Positions 45,061-56,192 of a stretch of 64,000 nucleotides of DNA are shown here, piece after piece. Numbering within the stretch: the first letter of the stretch is position 1; each line of letters starts with the position of its first letter. The notes beneath the pieces are model-generated. The model was not told where the DNA came from. It saw only the letters and a program-made list of their open reading frames with translations, and searched no databases. Made by a program: the position numbers and the translations under genes. The DNA is taken from NCBI GenBank assembly GCA_947311845.1, contig CAMZMU010000107.1, positions 35,908,749-35,972,748 of the forward strand, read 5' to 3'. Source of the stretch: Poa pratensis. Lineage: Eukaryota > Streptophyta > Magnoliopsida > Poales > Poaceae.

Positions 45061-47385
45061 CACCCAAACTTGCTAATTCTGCTTCTTTTTCTGACAATAC
45101 TCAGTAGTAGCATGTGCAGATTTAGCTTTGCACTCGTTGGCTACTTTTGATTCTAAGAAACAATGCAAGATTCTGCTACCAAGTTTGTAGTTATGTGCAA
45201 TTGAGTTGACTGGAATCAATGACAATTTGAGGCATTAGGAATAAATGTAGAATCAAGCTAGGTCTATGGATGGGCAATTTTGTGCCTGATGGTTTAATTG
45301 TACATAGCGAGAGGAGGTCATGGAATGGATGTTTAATTGACGTTTAATTGTATATGGGCCCGTACTAATAATTAAAAGTTTTTGTGCATAGAAGGCCATG
45401 GAGGAGGAAGGAGAGGGTCGCAATGACATAGCGAGAAGCAGGGCAGTAGAAAAAGCTTTGACAATAATGGCAGGGAAGTCCACGTATTGAAGGTCTATAG
45501 CTGAAATCTAAAAGACGTCATGCACTGCTAAATAATGCATTAATTTCCCAATTTCTCACTTCTGAAGCTTTTGTTGCAAAAATAGGGAAAGCAATGTACT
45601 GGATCTGAAGATTTGCATGTTCTAAGCAAGGTACTCGATTTGAAGATTTGCATATTCTATTTTTTCATTAATAGATTTGGTGCTTTGGATCCTGAATAAT
45701 GTAATTCTTTACGCTATCTTGCTAAATTGTACAATTTATGATCTGACTGGCCACTTTGTCATCCTCTTTTTTGGTTATATCCTGCATAATGTTTGTCTTC
45801 TCTTTTGTTTACCTTCGTGCATAAAGATAGGTTATTAAGTTTTTCAATTAGCATTGTTCAATTAAGAATGGTTGTTACTGTACGTGTTTTCTATTTGCCA
45901 AAGCAAAAAGAAAAAGGAACGGGTTTGTCTACAACCTAATTATCAGTTTTTCTTTATTGAAGAGAGGAACCCCAAGCTGGACGCTGCAAGATTCGATCAT
46001 GGTTCAGGTGAGCTTCCAATCGATTGATTTCTCAGTTTCATCCGTTGATTTGGTCATGTTCTGCGTATGTTTCATATTTGAGTATCTGACCATGCCGTGT
46101 TATTACTGCAGGTGCCGCTCTGTCCATGGTCACCGGGTCTGACAAAGAGGTGCCAACTCTCACTGTGTCTCTCTAGCTCTCATCTTCGTCTCCATTTACA
46201 GGTTCAGAATTATGATCTTACTTGGATGCTCTCCTAAATTTATTTATGTTTGTGTGATGGACGTGCTTTATAAATAAAGGTTTTCCCATATGGCTTTTTG
46301 CATAGGAATGAAAAATAGAAGTAAATGTGTATATATTATAGCTTTGGTTCTTTAACAATTCGAATTGGTGCCAATTTTTTTCAAACAGCTAGACATCTCC
46401 TATCGCCTGGGGGAAGGAGCAGCGAGGCCAGAGATGCTTGAGGCACACACATCGTGAGGTCGAGGAGAGGACAACAACGGCAGCAAGGGGTAGCAGGGGA
46501 GGTAGGCAGATACACACCACCAGCTCTCTCTTTCTTGTTGACCAGGGCTCCAACCTGGGATACTGGTGGAATGCTTAACATCTGAATGCATTTTTAACTG
46601 CTTGGTTGGAATTCTCATGGTGTATCTCGCCTACCTTGGATTTCTGTCATGGTTATACTCCAATCATCTAGACCGCAGTGCTTGTTGACAATACATATTA
46701 TGAATCTTTGGCTAGAGGTAATAACTCTATCATGTAATGGCCTCATTAGTACTGGTTCAGTAACTAATTGTGGGAACAAATGTTGTCAATAGATTAAATG
46801 GGATGACCTTTCATATTCATTTATGATTTTCTTCCAACATATAGGGTTTAGGGTTTTATGTTTTGTTATTTCATGGAAACTAAATTTGGGTTTGTATCTT
46901 ACTAAGTGATATCCGGTTTTCTGTTACTGAAATTTGTTAATCACAGTCTGTAACTAAAGCTTGCACAATAAGAACAATGTGATAAATACATTGACTGTTC
47001 TTTTGTGTTTTGTTATTTCATTGAAACTAATTTTGGGTTTTTATCTTACTAATTGATACCAGGTCAACTATTTCTTGGATTATATTGTTGTACCATCTTT
47101 GTCATTTGCATTTCAGCTATTTGAGAAGGACAAGGGTCTAAACAATTTGTTTCTTTTTACTTTCCACATATAGGTCTATTCGAGTTGGAGTCTGCACTTG
47201 GATTAGCCGATGGCCTTCCTGAATGTACCTCCATGGATGGAGCTACATAGCGTTGCTGAATAACTGAATGAAGGTAAAGAAGAGTGGACATGTACAAGGG
47301 GCTCATTGGTAGCTTGGCCTACTGTTGGTATATAATTGTGGATTTTCCAGGCATAAATTCTTTTCGTGGCAGGTAATTATGTGCA
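45061..47385. other. AT-rich intron-like sequence
   Basis: Several short exon-like pieces with consensus splice ends are present (for example 45955-46007 ending GGTTCAG|GTGAGC), but no protein domain. A tandem duplication of about 150 bp (GTTTTGTTATTTCAT(G/T)GAAACTAA) starts near 46860 and 47010. The stretch ends at the CACTA element. Confidence 0.35.
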
Positions 47386-47740
47386 CACTAGTACAGAACG
47401 ACACATCCGATACCCCTCTATGGAAACGGCGCGAGTTAGGCGACGGAGAATCGCGCTTTCCGCGTGAGAAAACCCGCCCCGCCAGGCAAGCTGGCCCGCG
47501 TCCCGCCTTCATAGGCAACGGTCGCGAATTATTAACCGTTGCCGATATGTTGGTAACGGAGTTTCTTTCGACTCCGTGTGCGATATGTTCTTCAATGGCA
47601 TCGGACATTTGTATACAACTGTTGGCGAGGTTGCGTATATAAAATTCCTTTTTTAGCACTATCTTGGATATTATAAAAGACTGTCGATTCGCCCTTGTTC
47701 CTCCGCTCCAGCTTGTTTTTACTCCGCGCTCGTGTCCTCC

Positions 47741-48376
47741 ATGGCCAAGAGCATGAGTTCGTCAGGGAGATCGAATGCGTCCTCCTCCTGCGCCGCCGGG
47801 GCCGGGTCAGATCTGCCGCTTGTGAAGTGCGTTTGCTGCCGCTGTCGGAACGCGATTCGTCGAGTGTCGCGTTCGGATCTGAACCCAGGCCGGATCTACT
47901 TCAAGTGTCCAAATCACAGGGTTAGTTCGACGCTTCGACCAGTTTTGATTGATTCTATTCTATGTGTGATGCTGATTTGCCTCTGGATTCGATTTACCAT
48001 TTGGCAGGGGAGGGGCGAAGAGTATTCTGGGAGCTGTGATTATTTTTTTTGGATTGAAGATTATGTTGAGATGATGCTTGCTAATGGCGTCGAAGTGGAA
48101 GCTGCAGAGCTGGAAAATGTAGCCTTGATAGTCAAGAAGGCGAACATGGAGATGAAGCCGCACACTGCAGCAGCTCTAGCTGGTTTGGCATGGAGCCCAA
48201 CAAACACTTCGACTAAATCTGACCATGTTGTTGCTGTGCGCAAGGAGCGGCATAAAGGAACAGAAATAGCTCAGTTAAATGTTCTTGTGAGTATTGCTAG
48301 AATGATTTTGTGTGTTTGTGTGCTGCTGTTAGGTGTGAACTTGTATGCAGCAATGAAAATCAGTAGAATGTATTAG
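47741..48376 (+). CDS. GRF-type zinc-finger protein carried by the CACTA element
   Basis: Exons 47741-47920 and 48008-48376 with an 87-nt intron (AGG|GTTAGT, TTGGCAG|GGG) give 182 residues. The intron length is a multiple of three with no stop, so the unspliced frame is also open. The Ser-rich N-terminus leads to a GRF zinc finger: KCVCCRC, NPGRIYFKCP and, after the intron, CDYFFW followed by EDYVEMM. Splicing brings the last Cys to the normal distance. A hydrophobic C-terminal segment (about 20 residues including MILCVCVLLLGV) suggests a tail anchor in a membrane. GRF domains bind single-stranded nucleic acid in several DNA-repair proteins; the role of the many small plant versions is not known to me. 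The start ATG follows a TATAAAAG at 47676. Whether it is expressed is unknown. Confidence 0.75.
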   Translation: MAKSMSSSGRSNASSSCAAGAGSDLPLVKCVCCRCRNAIRRVSRSDLNPGRIYFKCPNHRVSSTLRPVLIDSILCVMLICLWIRFTIWQGRGEEYSGSCDYFFWIEDYVEMMLANGVEVEAAELENVALIVKKANMEMKPHTAAALAGLAWSPTNTSTKSDHVVAVRKERHKGTEIAQLNVLVSIARMILCVCVLLLGVNLYAAMKISRMY

Positions 48377-48659
48377 GTTCGTATGCAGCTATGCAAATCA
48401 GTACAATGTATTAGGTTTGTATGCACTTTGAAAATCAGTAGAATGTATTATGTTCGTATGCAGCTACGGAAATCAGTAGCACATAGTAGTTGTGAACTTG
48501 TATCCAATGGAAACGGTTATATAAAATGTCCGTTGCCAATTGGGTGCTTATAAATGTACTGGCGAAGCAAGCCCCATCAGTCTCATTCTCAATCCCTCAC
48601 TGTCCATCTTTCAACCCTAGCCGCCGCACATTGTAGCTTTTTACTCTCCTCACTCTCTC
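48377..48659 (+). other. Spacer between the two CACTA-carried genes
   Basis: Contains three diverged copies of a unit of about 60 bp (TTCGTATGCAGCTA...AAATCAGTAGAATGTATTA, about 48345-48480) and a TATAAAAT box near 48521, then a pyrimidine-rich leader up to the ATG at 48660. Confidence 0.6.
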
Positions 48660-49295
48660 ATGGCTTCCTCTGCCGGCGCTTCTAGATCTCGCCATCGCAG
48701 CCGCGGCTCTAGCGGCCGCACCGATCTAGCTGCATCTGTTCGTGATAGGGCAGATCTGGAGACGGCTGTGATGCGGCAGGTGTGGGAGCGCGTCAGGCTG
48801 ATCACCTCCGGTGATGCCCCACGTCCTCTGGGCCACGCGGAGCTGGATCAGATCATTCATCGGGTGGTGATGCAGCAGTTGTGGCGGATCCGCCGTCAAC
48901 GGAGGCCGATCTGGAGGCCGCCGTCCACGGTGGAGGAGGTGGCCGATCTGGAGGCGCCGTCCACGGAGGAGGAGGTGGCCGATCTGGAGGCGCCGTCCAC
49001 GGTGGAGGAGGTGGCCGATCTGGAGGCACCGTCCACGGAGGAGGAGGTGGCCGATCTCGAGGCGCCGTCCACGGAGGAGGAGGTGGCCGATCTGGAGGCG
49101 CCGTCCACGGTGGAGGAGGTGGCCGATCTCGAGGCGCCGTCCACGGAGGAGGAGGTGGCCGATCTCGAGGCGCCGTCCACGGAGAAGAAAATACGAGGTC
49201 TAAATCGCTCAGCTCATGAACTAGTTCATCAATTGGTTTTATATAGAACTTGTCTAGTATATAGAACTTGTCTAGTATATAGAAAACTCGTCTAG
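48660..49295 (+). CDS. Repeat-rich acidic protein frame in the CACTA element
   Basis: The 211-codon frame starts with MASSAGASRSRHRSRGSSGR and a short Arg-rich, helical part (residues about 20-80). It then has seven and a part copies of a 12-residue unit (PSTVEEVADLEA / PSTEEEVADLEA) encoded by a 36-bp minisatellite at 48920-49190, and a short basic tail. A TATA-like box and leader lie upstream. The unit length keeps every frame open, so other frames across the array are artefacts. The product resembles nothing I recognise. It may be a real small protein of the element or a chance frame; the Ser/Arg-rich N-terminal part outside the repeat is the best argument for coding. Confidence 0.5.
   Translation: MASSAGASRSRHRSRGSSGRTDLAASVRDRADLETAVMRQVWERVRLITSGDAPRPLGHAELDQIIHRVVMQQLWRIRRQRRPIWRPPSTVEEVADLEAPSTEEEVADLEAPSTVEEVADLEAPSTEEEVADLEAPSTEEEVADLEAPSTVEEVADLEAPSTEEEVADLEAPSTEKKIRGLNRSAHELVHQLVLYRTCLVYRTCLVYRKLV
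48920..49190 (+). repeat. 36-bp minisatellite (about 7.5 units)
   Basis: Unit GCCGATCTGGAGGCGCCG followed by TCCACGGAGGAGGAGGTG. Variation is limited to the third unit position (GTGGAG or GAGGAG) and CTGGAG/CTCGAG synonymous changes. Low divergence points to recent expansion. Confidence 0.92.
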
Positions 49296-50325
49296 TATGT
49301 TGCACTTTATTGTTTCTGTCTAGTTTTCTAGTCTAGCATAGAAAACTTGTCTAGTATATAGAAAACTTGTCTAGTATCTTGCACTATTTTAAAGTCTGGT
49401 AGGGTGAATTAATTTCAACTCTTTGTAGTACTACTGATGATGAATAGATCCAGTCACAACTTTTTGTCAATGTGCTAATCCTCGTTATTGTTTTGTGTAG
49501 CTAGTGTATGAAGTAATAGTATTTCGGCGACACTGTATAAAAAATGGTGAGGCTCTTGAAGGAAACATCACCTTCAAGTTATGCCTCCAAATTGTTTGAT
49601 CGGACTGCAAGCACACGGATATAGGCGCTTAAAGGTGTGAACTGTTTTCACATTAAATTATATCTATGTCATGTAGCATCATATTTTGGCTCTTCTCTAA
49701 CTATCAATCCATGTATTTTTATCCAGAAGCACAAAGCTGATCCGAACAAACTTTAAATGTGCTACTTATAAAGTGGGATTATATTTCGGCGACACCGTCC
49801 AAGATGGAGCAAGACTCAGTACGAAGAATTTGGCAATTTGGCTTGGTGTAGTTTCTGTTTTTTCAGTTTCTCCGGCTATTTTGTGGATGTGTGTTTAGGG
49901 AGCAAGCCTTAGCTGCAGTTTAGGGAGGCATGAGAATGATAGGATTAGCGAAGCATGTGTAACTCATATTTTGATGCTATGTAATGGTGACAATTGTTAT
50001 ATAAGTTATGAACGGTTTTGCTAGCAACTTTGTGCTCCTGCTGTGATATTTTGAATGTCAATTGGCAACTGTATTGCTGCTGTAGGCTTATGAAAAAATC
50101 TCAATGCAAACGAGCAAAACAGAATCTCCGTTTCTGATGTCCAGATACATCGGCAACGGAGACTGGATGGCAACCGTAGCCAAAATCAAGCCTCATCGGT
50201 GACGGTTTTTCGTGTCCGTTGCCGATAAGAGCCTTCACATCAGTGACAGGGTCGTGGACACGGACCATTTCTCCGTTGCCGAAAGGGTTTTTGGCCCGTT
50301 TCCGATGTGTCGTTCTGTACTAGTG
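49296..50325 (+). other. 3' part of the CACTA element
   Basis: AT-rich, without a coding frame I recognise. Short repeats of CTTGTCTAGTATATAGAA lie at 49245-49380. Subterminal CCGTTGCC-type motifs are dense from 50145 to the end. Confidence 0.6.
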
Positions 50326-52130
50326 GCATCAGATGTTTTGTGTGCCTTCTGCTGTTTGGTTGGCTTAGTAATCATCTTTATGCCTTCCGCTCTTTTCAAA
50401 TAGTGGTTCTTTGTGCTTGACTACCTGTGATGTGCTACATTATTGCAGGTTGCGGTTGAACTAATCATGATATATTATATTGTGATGGCCCAGTGCAATC
50501 AGATTTGATATTTACACTAGCACATTGAAATGGACTAGATAATTTCTTCTGGATATTTCCATACAACGGGCATATACATATTGCCTGATTGTAGCATCTC
50601 CACTGATTTATGCTAATAATGGTTCCTCAGAGATGGTCGTGCCTCTCGCTGCACCATCTCGCTGAACCCATTATACTGAAAATAGATTGTGTTAGCAGTT
50701 CCCCATTGGCAATGGTTAGCTAAGGAGGCCTATTTGGTTATATACTTGATGTAGTTAATCTCGGAAATTACTCATGTTCCTTGATCTTTCTTAATGCTTT
50801 CCATTGATACTTTTATAGTGTGGATGCTTAATCTTCCCTTATTGGTTTGCAGCATTGAGAAAAAACTTTTATTTTTGCAGGTTAGGTGCATATGTAATGG
50901 ATATTGTGGCTGTTCGGACAGAAAAGTTTTGTGGAAACATTATTCACGGTGAGACTCCAATACTCCATGTAGTAATGCTAACTTCAGATATGAGTTCGAA
51001 AGAGTCTCATGAATGCTCATTTTTTTGGAGACTAGAGAAGTATACCTGTAACATAGTAGAGCAACAACCGATAGCAGCGTGGGATGATTTAGGGGAAACC
51101 ATGGAAGATACCTTCGTATACCTGTAACATAGCAGAGCAACAACCGATAGCAGCGTGGGATGATTTAGGGAAAACCATGGAAGATACCTTTATGGTGCCA
51201 TTTTCCCAATAAGGTTTCCATCACTAGCCTCCTAAATGTATGATGTCTCGTGTAGATTTGATGATCTTAGTGTGTTTGTATACAGAAATTTGATTTGCTT
51301 ATTTGCATTTGGTGCCACTTGTGTCAGCATTGACATGAGAGGCCAGAAGTGAAATACATGCTTAGTGTTCTTATTTTGTTGATGGACTTTCCTTTAATTT
51401 TGGGTGTGCTCTATCTTAAGTCCCGCTTGACCATTTACTCTGGAAGATACCTTCGTATACCTGTAACAAAGAATTTGACATTCTTTTTCAGCTTTTACTT
51501 GATTTACTATTACCTAGGTTGATTATGAAGTTCATCCTGAGCCTCCGTGATTTCCTATTCCATTTCGGTTTATCCGGTCCATTGGTGTAACGGTTTCTAA
51601 TTTTTTGGCTATGTTTCTCCAGACACATGATGCTCAAGCTTTGTTATTTTACCTTTGTCTATTGGTACAGGTACGCAGAAGCTGCTGTTTAGGTTGAGTA
51701 CATCCTCGACACTATCGTATGTCGTCGCCGTCGTCCACAGGGTGCCGTTGCCGTCGTCCACAGGGTGCGCGCCTCCTCGGCTCCTCGCGCATCCCAACTC
51801 TGTGCCAGTTTCGACAAGCTGGTGTGGTTTGGCTACTGAAAGTTACTGCTCGGGCACCTCCATTGATATCATGCCTGCAACTGAATCAGCTGGTTAGGAT
51901 TTCATATATTTCCCTTAAACCCTTATGTATTTAGTACTATGTGGTTTATTCAATTGAGCATTAGGATGTAGGTTATCTTTTTGCATGGTGTGCCTCTATA
52001 TATCACCATATTATCGTGTTGATGATATTATGATTGTTTTTTTTTGCAGTTTGCACTGAAGCTTAGGTATTGAGTCAATCATTGCAGTAGGTTGCACAAG
52101 CTTGCCCAAATGTATTATATTAGTGAACGA
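50326..52130. other. Intron-like sequence with local duplications
   Basis: No protein domain recognised. A 76-bp tandem duplication (CCTGTAACATAG(T/C)AGAGC through GGAAGATACCTT) is at about 51044-51195, with a short echo near 51440. A small open frame at 51655-51897 contains a duplicated GTCGTCCACAGGGTGC motif. Confidence 0.4.
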
Positions 52131-52147
52131 AGGGAGTATGCGGAAAT

Positions 52148-52535
52148 TGTCTTTTGCTCCCGAGCACCAGTGATCCTGGTGATTTAAAAAATTGAAAAAA
52201 ATATTTACAAGTTCCAAAAAATTCTGAAAAAAATCCCGTATGTGGCCAATGATGGTTTTCACAAACGTGCAAAAGAGCAACTTCAAATACTTTATATTTT
52301 GCGCTACACAAAAATGATAAATTTGGAGATCTGAAAATATACACATCAGATCCAAACTTTTGTTTTTTCGTTTAGCCCAAAATACAAAGTATTTGAAACG
52401 GGTTTTTTGCACGTTGTGAAAAACATCATTGCCTCCATTGGGATTTTTTTAGATTTTTTTGAAACTTGTAGATATTATTTTCATTTTTTAAATTATCAGG
52501 ATCACTGGTGCCCGGGAGCACAAAATCTCCTCTCG
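52148..52535. mobile_element. Long-hairpin MITE-like element, about 390 bp
   Basis: The left arm starting TTTTGCTCCCGAGCACCAG (about 52152) and the right arm ending CTGGTGCCCGGGAGCACAAAA (about 52525) are inverted copies. Pairing continues inward through the GATTTAAAAAATTGAAAA and TTTTCATTTTTTAAATTA parts for roughly 90 nt or more. The transcript would fold into one long hairpin. No coding capacity. A clear target duplication was not settled; GGGAGTATG occurs outside both arms (about 52132 and 52535). Confidence 0.65.
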
Positions 52536-53713
52536 GGAGTATGAAACTAATGCCTTCACAAGCTTCAGGAAAGAAGTTCTTCGATTTAGTGCTACTACAG
52601 TTTATTGTCATTCAGAAAAGGGTTTGGAAATTTGTGTGATATATATGTGGTGAGCAGCTTCTTTTGCGTCGAAATTTGTGTGATATATGATTTGGAAGTT
52701 ATTGTAGGATATAATTTTCTTCCAAACATAGTGACATAGCTTTATTGAATGTCATTCTTGTATGTTTGGGTGTTAATAAATTTTCTATTTAGTACTGAAG
52801 GTTGAAACACGTTTTGCTATGTGAAGAGAGGATAGTATTGCAGAAGGTTGAACTTCTAAAATACAATATGAGACTTTTGGGGCACGCTGCATTGCTAGAA
52901 GATGCTTCTTAAATATATTCTCCCGTGTTTAGATCTTTTTTCATTGAATAAATTGCTTCATGATTGTGTATATTGACTGCCTTTTCTTTTCTGTGATTTA
53001 TTATTAGTGCTTGACGTGCCTTGTAACTTACTGCAGTTTGTTGTCCTGTAGTTGTAGTTCTTTACATTACCTTCTTGATATTGGTCTTTGGTTGGCTCAC
53101 AGGTTTAAGGTGAATATGCTGCATACCAACCTTTCCTTGTTATAGGACTCGGTTTGTTCTCCATGAGATATTTAATTGTTGGAAATTTATTAGAAACTGG
53201 GATGCCTCGCCTGTTGTTGGACTATTCAAGCAGTAATCAATTTACTTACTCATTTCATATATGCATTATAGGATCATCTGTCCGCCACTAGATTAACAGA
53301 TTCTATCTACATTGTGAAGATCCTACCTACATGATCCTAGCTATTCCAAGAAATGCATCAGAGAAATGTAAGCTCGTGATGCTCCTGAGAAGTCTCAGCT
53401 TGCTGCACATCCTCCTTACTCAGGTATGTATATGTGTTTCCTGTATGTGTGTGTTGATTTTGTAAAGCAGTAGACGGGCTAGCTCCACCTCTTCTATTTT
53501 TCGGTATGCATGTGTTGATTTATTAAGCTAGCCAGCTAATTACTCTGTTTCTTTTTTGCAGTGTAGCCTGGCGATGGAAAACCCTGACGCAATGGTTCTT
53601 GAAGGTGAGACACAGTTTGAATAACAATGTCCTAAGAATCTCGATAAAAGATAGATGGAATGAATACATGTGTAGTTAAGTACTTAAATATAAATAAATG
53701 CACATATCAAATA
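52536..53713. other. Unassigned AT-rich sequence
   Basis: No gene recognised. Small exon-like pieces near 53290-53430 and 53570-53610 have splice-like borders only. Confidence 0.35.
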
Positions 53714-55729
53714 TCTATATTATATGCCACCCCCTTCTTTTATATAGTTATACAACATTGGAGCACAAGCTATTTATGTATTGGGTTGAAATTGTCCAAG
53801 TTAGTATTATTCTTCTTAGCTGCTGCGTATAGGACTGTAACAATCAGTCAATCAATTGAATGGTCCATCTTCAATACCGAATTCATTGCGATATTTTTCA
53901 AGGAAACTTTATTACAGTTCAGCTCACAAGATAGTACCTGAAAGGCAGAAACCCATAGAGTCCTTAAAATATGTGTGTATGTTCCCAACTTGATGTTACA
54001 GTTTATACACAATGGATTCAGCTAGCTCAGTGTAGTTTTCAATTTTTGTGAGGCTGAGAACTGAGACTTGGATAGATGAATATTCCTATTTGCTCAGCTA
54101 GCTATATCTCACTCCAAAGCTGAGACCTAGATGTATCAGTATTCCTCTTAAGTCCACCCCACTCGCCTGGTGATATACTTAAATTTGGCTTGGTCTATTG
54201 GTTTCAGATCGCTTCTATCATTGTGTGATGGATCACTTTGTAGTATGATTCTATCTGCTTAGCTCTGGTCATTTGGCTTGGTCTATTGGTTTAGAATTAA
54301 AACTTACATGTGTTTTTTTTTGTGAGAAACTTACACATGTATACCCTCTCGCCCTTACATATGCCGTTAAGTACATCTTAATTTCAGTTTCCATCTTTCC
54401 TTTGGTTTCTATAATCTTTTTTTAGCTTCATATATGTGTGATTCCATGATTATATAAATGTGTGCTGCCATGGTCATTTCTTACTTTCATTTTCCTTTGT
54501 TGATTTTTTATTTGACGCCTGCTTACATCCTTACCACCACAGGGTCATCATGGATAATTGCTGGAGCTGGAGGGTTGTACCTAACCGGCAAGGAGCAGGG
54601 CAGCCGTGCCAAGTAGGATGTCAGGGAGGACCAGGAGAATTAAGCCGCTCGAGGTCGGTCTGGTTCGTCGGCGCTGGCCAGCAGGGGAGGCGCGGATGGT
54701 GGCGTTGCAAAGGGACATCGACCGGGGAGAAGGAGGCACGGCTCGGGTGGCCGGCGAGCTGCAAGGATGGGGTAGCGAGGCTGGGTTGCCCGGCGGCAGA
54801 GAGAGAAAGGGGTCATAGGATTATGGTGTCGAGTGAGCAGCAGCAACAAGGAAGCAGCGTGCACGTAATTTCTCATGTTTTTTGCCCATTTTTGTGTCAG
54901 ATTTCATTTCATTAAATTATTTTCCCGTTCACATGTTCAACAACTCCACTTTCTTGGTAATAATGATAGGCTAAAAACATACTAAAAGGAACCGACATAG
55001 CTTATTTTCTTCGTTATTATACAAAGGTACTATTTAGAACCTCAAAAAAATTCAGAGTTCAAATCTGATGCAAAGGAGCTCTTGGTACTTCTCAGAATTC
55101 ATAAATATATCTGCGTTCATGGAGGTTATTAAGCAAAGCAGAATTGTTCTTACTTATTCTGAAAGCATAGAACATACTAAATGCCACAAGTTCTATGTAT
55201 GAGATCAAGATCATTTGCGATTCTTAATAAGTCATATCACTCCTTAAGGTAAATTAAAAAGAAAGAGGAGCCGGTAATGTCTTTTAATTTGTTGGTCCGC
55301 AGTTTTTACTGCATCTCCTCTGAGAATTAGTTGTCTATTTGTGCTTCACCGATGGTTACATTGGTTTTAATGTACAGATGTGTTCTTTTTATTCTCATTA
55401 GCCTATTGCAACAATATGTTCTTACTTCCGAGTTGCTGTAGTTTCGCAACGGGTGTACTTGCCAACTATTACTTTGTTAGGCATGGAAGGACATATGCCT
55501 TCGTGTTCTGCTGACATCAATGGTGACATGATTCAAATTATGGATGACTTCTGTAAATAATTGATGTGTACTGGCCATACAAAACCAAGCTAACTGAAGG
55601 AGTATCCATACAAAATAGAGCTAAATGAACGTAAATAAAATGAATTACTTTTCACCAACAAATAAAGTGTAGGGCAACAATGTAGTCTTTGCATCCGGCA
55701 GTTGCGCGACTGCGCAACGGGTCATCTAG
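53714..55729 (+). mobile_element. Possible Helitron with clear 3' terminus
   Basis: The 3' end is textbook: GTTGCGC (55701-55707), loop GACT, GCGCAAC (55712-55718), then GGGTCAT and CTAG with T after it at 55730. The 5' end is only a candidate: A|TCTATATTATATG at 53714 fits the TC start after an A, but other starts are possible. The interior has no Rep/helicase. It contains a GC-rich frame at 54460-54915 without a recognised domain, which could be a captured gene piece. Confidence 0.5.
55701..55729 (+). other. Helitron 3' hairpin and CTAG terminus
   Basis: A 7-bp perfect stem with a 4-nt loop ends 11 nt before the CTAG|T end, matching the geometry of known plant Helitrons. Confidence 0.75.
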
Positions 55730-55730
55730 T

Positions 55731-56192
55731 AAGATCAATTTCGGAGAGGGTACTTCCCAAGGAGCAACAAACAAAAGAAACAAAAGGCTCGGAAATAAGA
55801 GGCCCACTTTCAATTTCACAGAACCGCCTCTTCGCTCCAAAGAGCAATTCTTTCCAGCTGATTTTTTTATTGTCTAATCAACATTTCGCAAAAAAAATAA
55901 AATATTTATCACCTGCTTATAAAACAATAAATCCAAACCCATCTTCGACTATATAATAAATCCAAACTCATTGCCTAATTTATACATTCTACATGAATAA
56001 CGACTCTGGTATATATTAAGTCACTCTTTGTTGCATGCTAAACTACGACCTAGATTTCTTGATCTCTCCTGCTGCTACTGCTTCAAGATGTAGACTCCCA
56101 TCCCTTGATGAACCCTACAGCTTCGCTTACTGGGAGCCCTCTTCATCACACCGAGCTGATCCTGCCTTTCAGCTTTTTGTACTGCAAAATTC
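55731..56192. other. Downstream flank and 3' UTR of the coiled-coil gene
   Basis: Sequence between the Helitron end and the stop codon of the minus-strand gene. The part next to 56192 is expected to be its 3' UTR. No other gene was seen. Confidence 0.5.

Larger units (their letters stand above)
47386..50325 (+). mobile_element. Non-autonomous CACTA transposon, 2940 bp, TSD GCA
   Basis: The left end CACTAGTACAGAACG and the right end CGTTCTGTACTAGTG are perfect inverted repeats for 22 bp. GCA is duplicated at 47383-47385 and 50326-50328, as expected for the 3-bp duplications of CACTA elements. Subterminal CCGTTGCCGA/TCGGCAACGG motifs recur near both ends (about 47535, 50150, 50215, 50275), as transposase binding sites do in this superfamily. 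No CACTA transposase is encoded. Instead it carries two plus-strand genes: a GRF zinc-finger protein and a minisatellite-rich frame. Confidence 0.92.

Noticed and set aside
48853..49305. Minus-strand Pro/Asp-rich frame and other frames across the minisatellite
   Set aside because: The 36-bp unit keeps all frames open; they mirror the plus-strand repeat.
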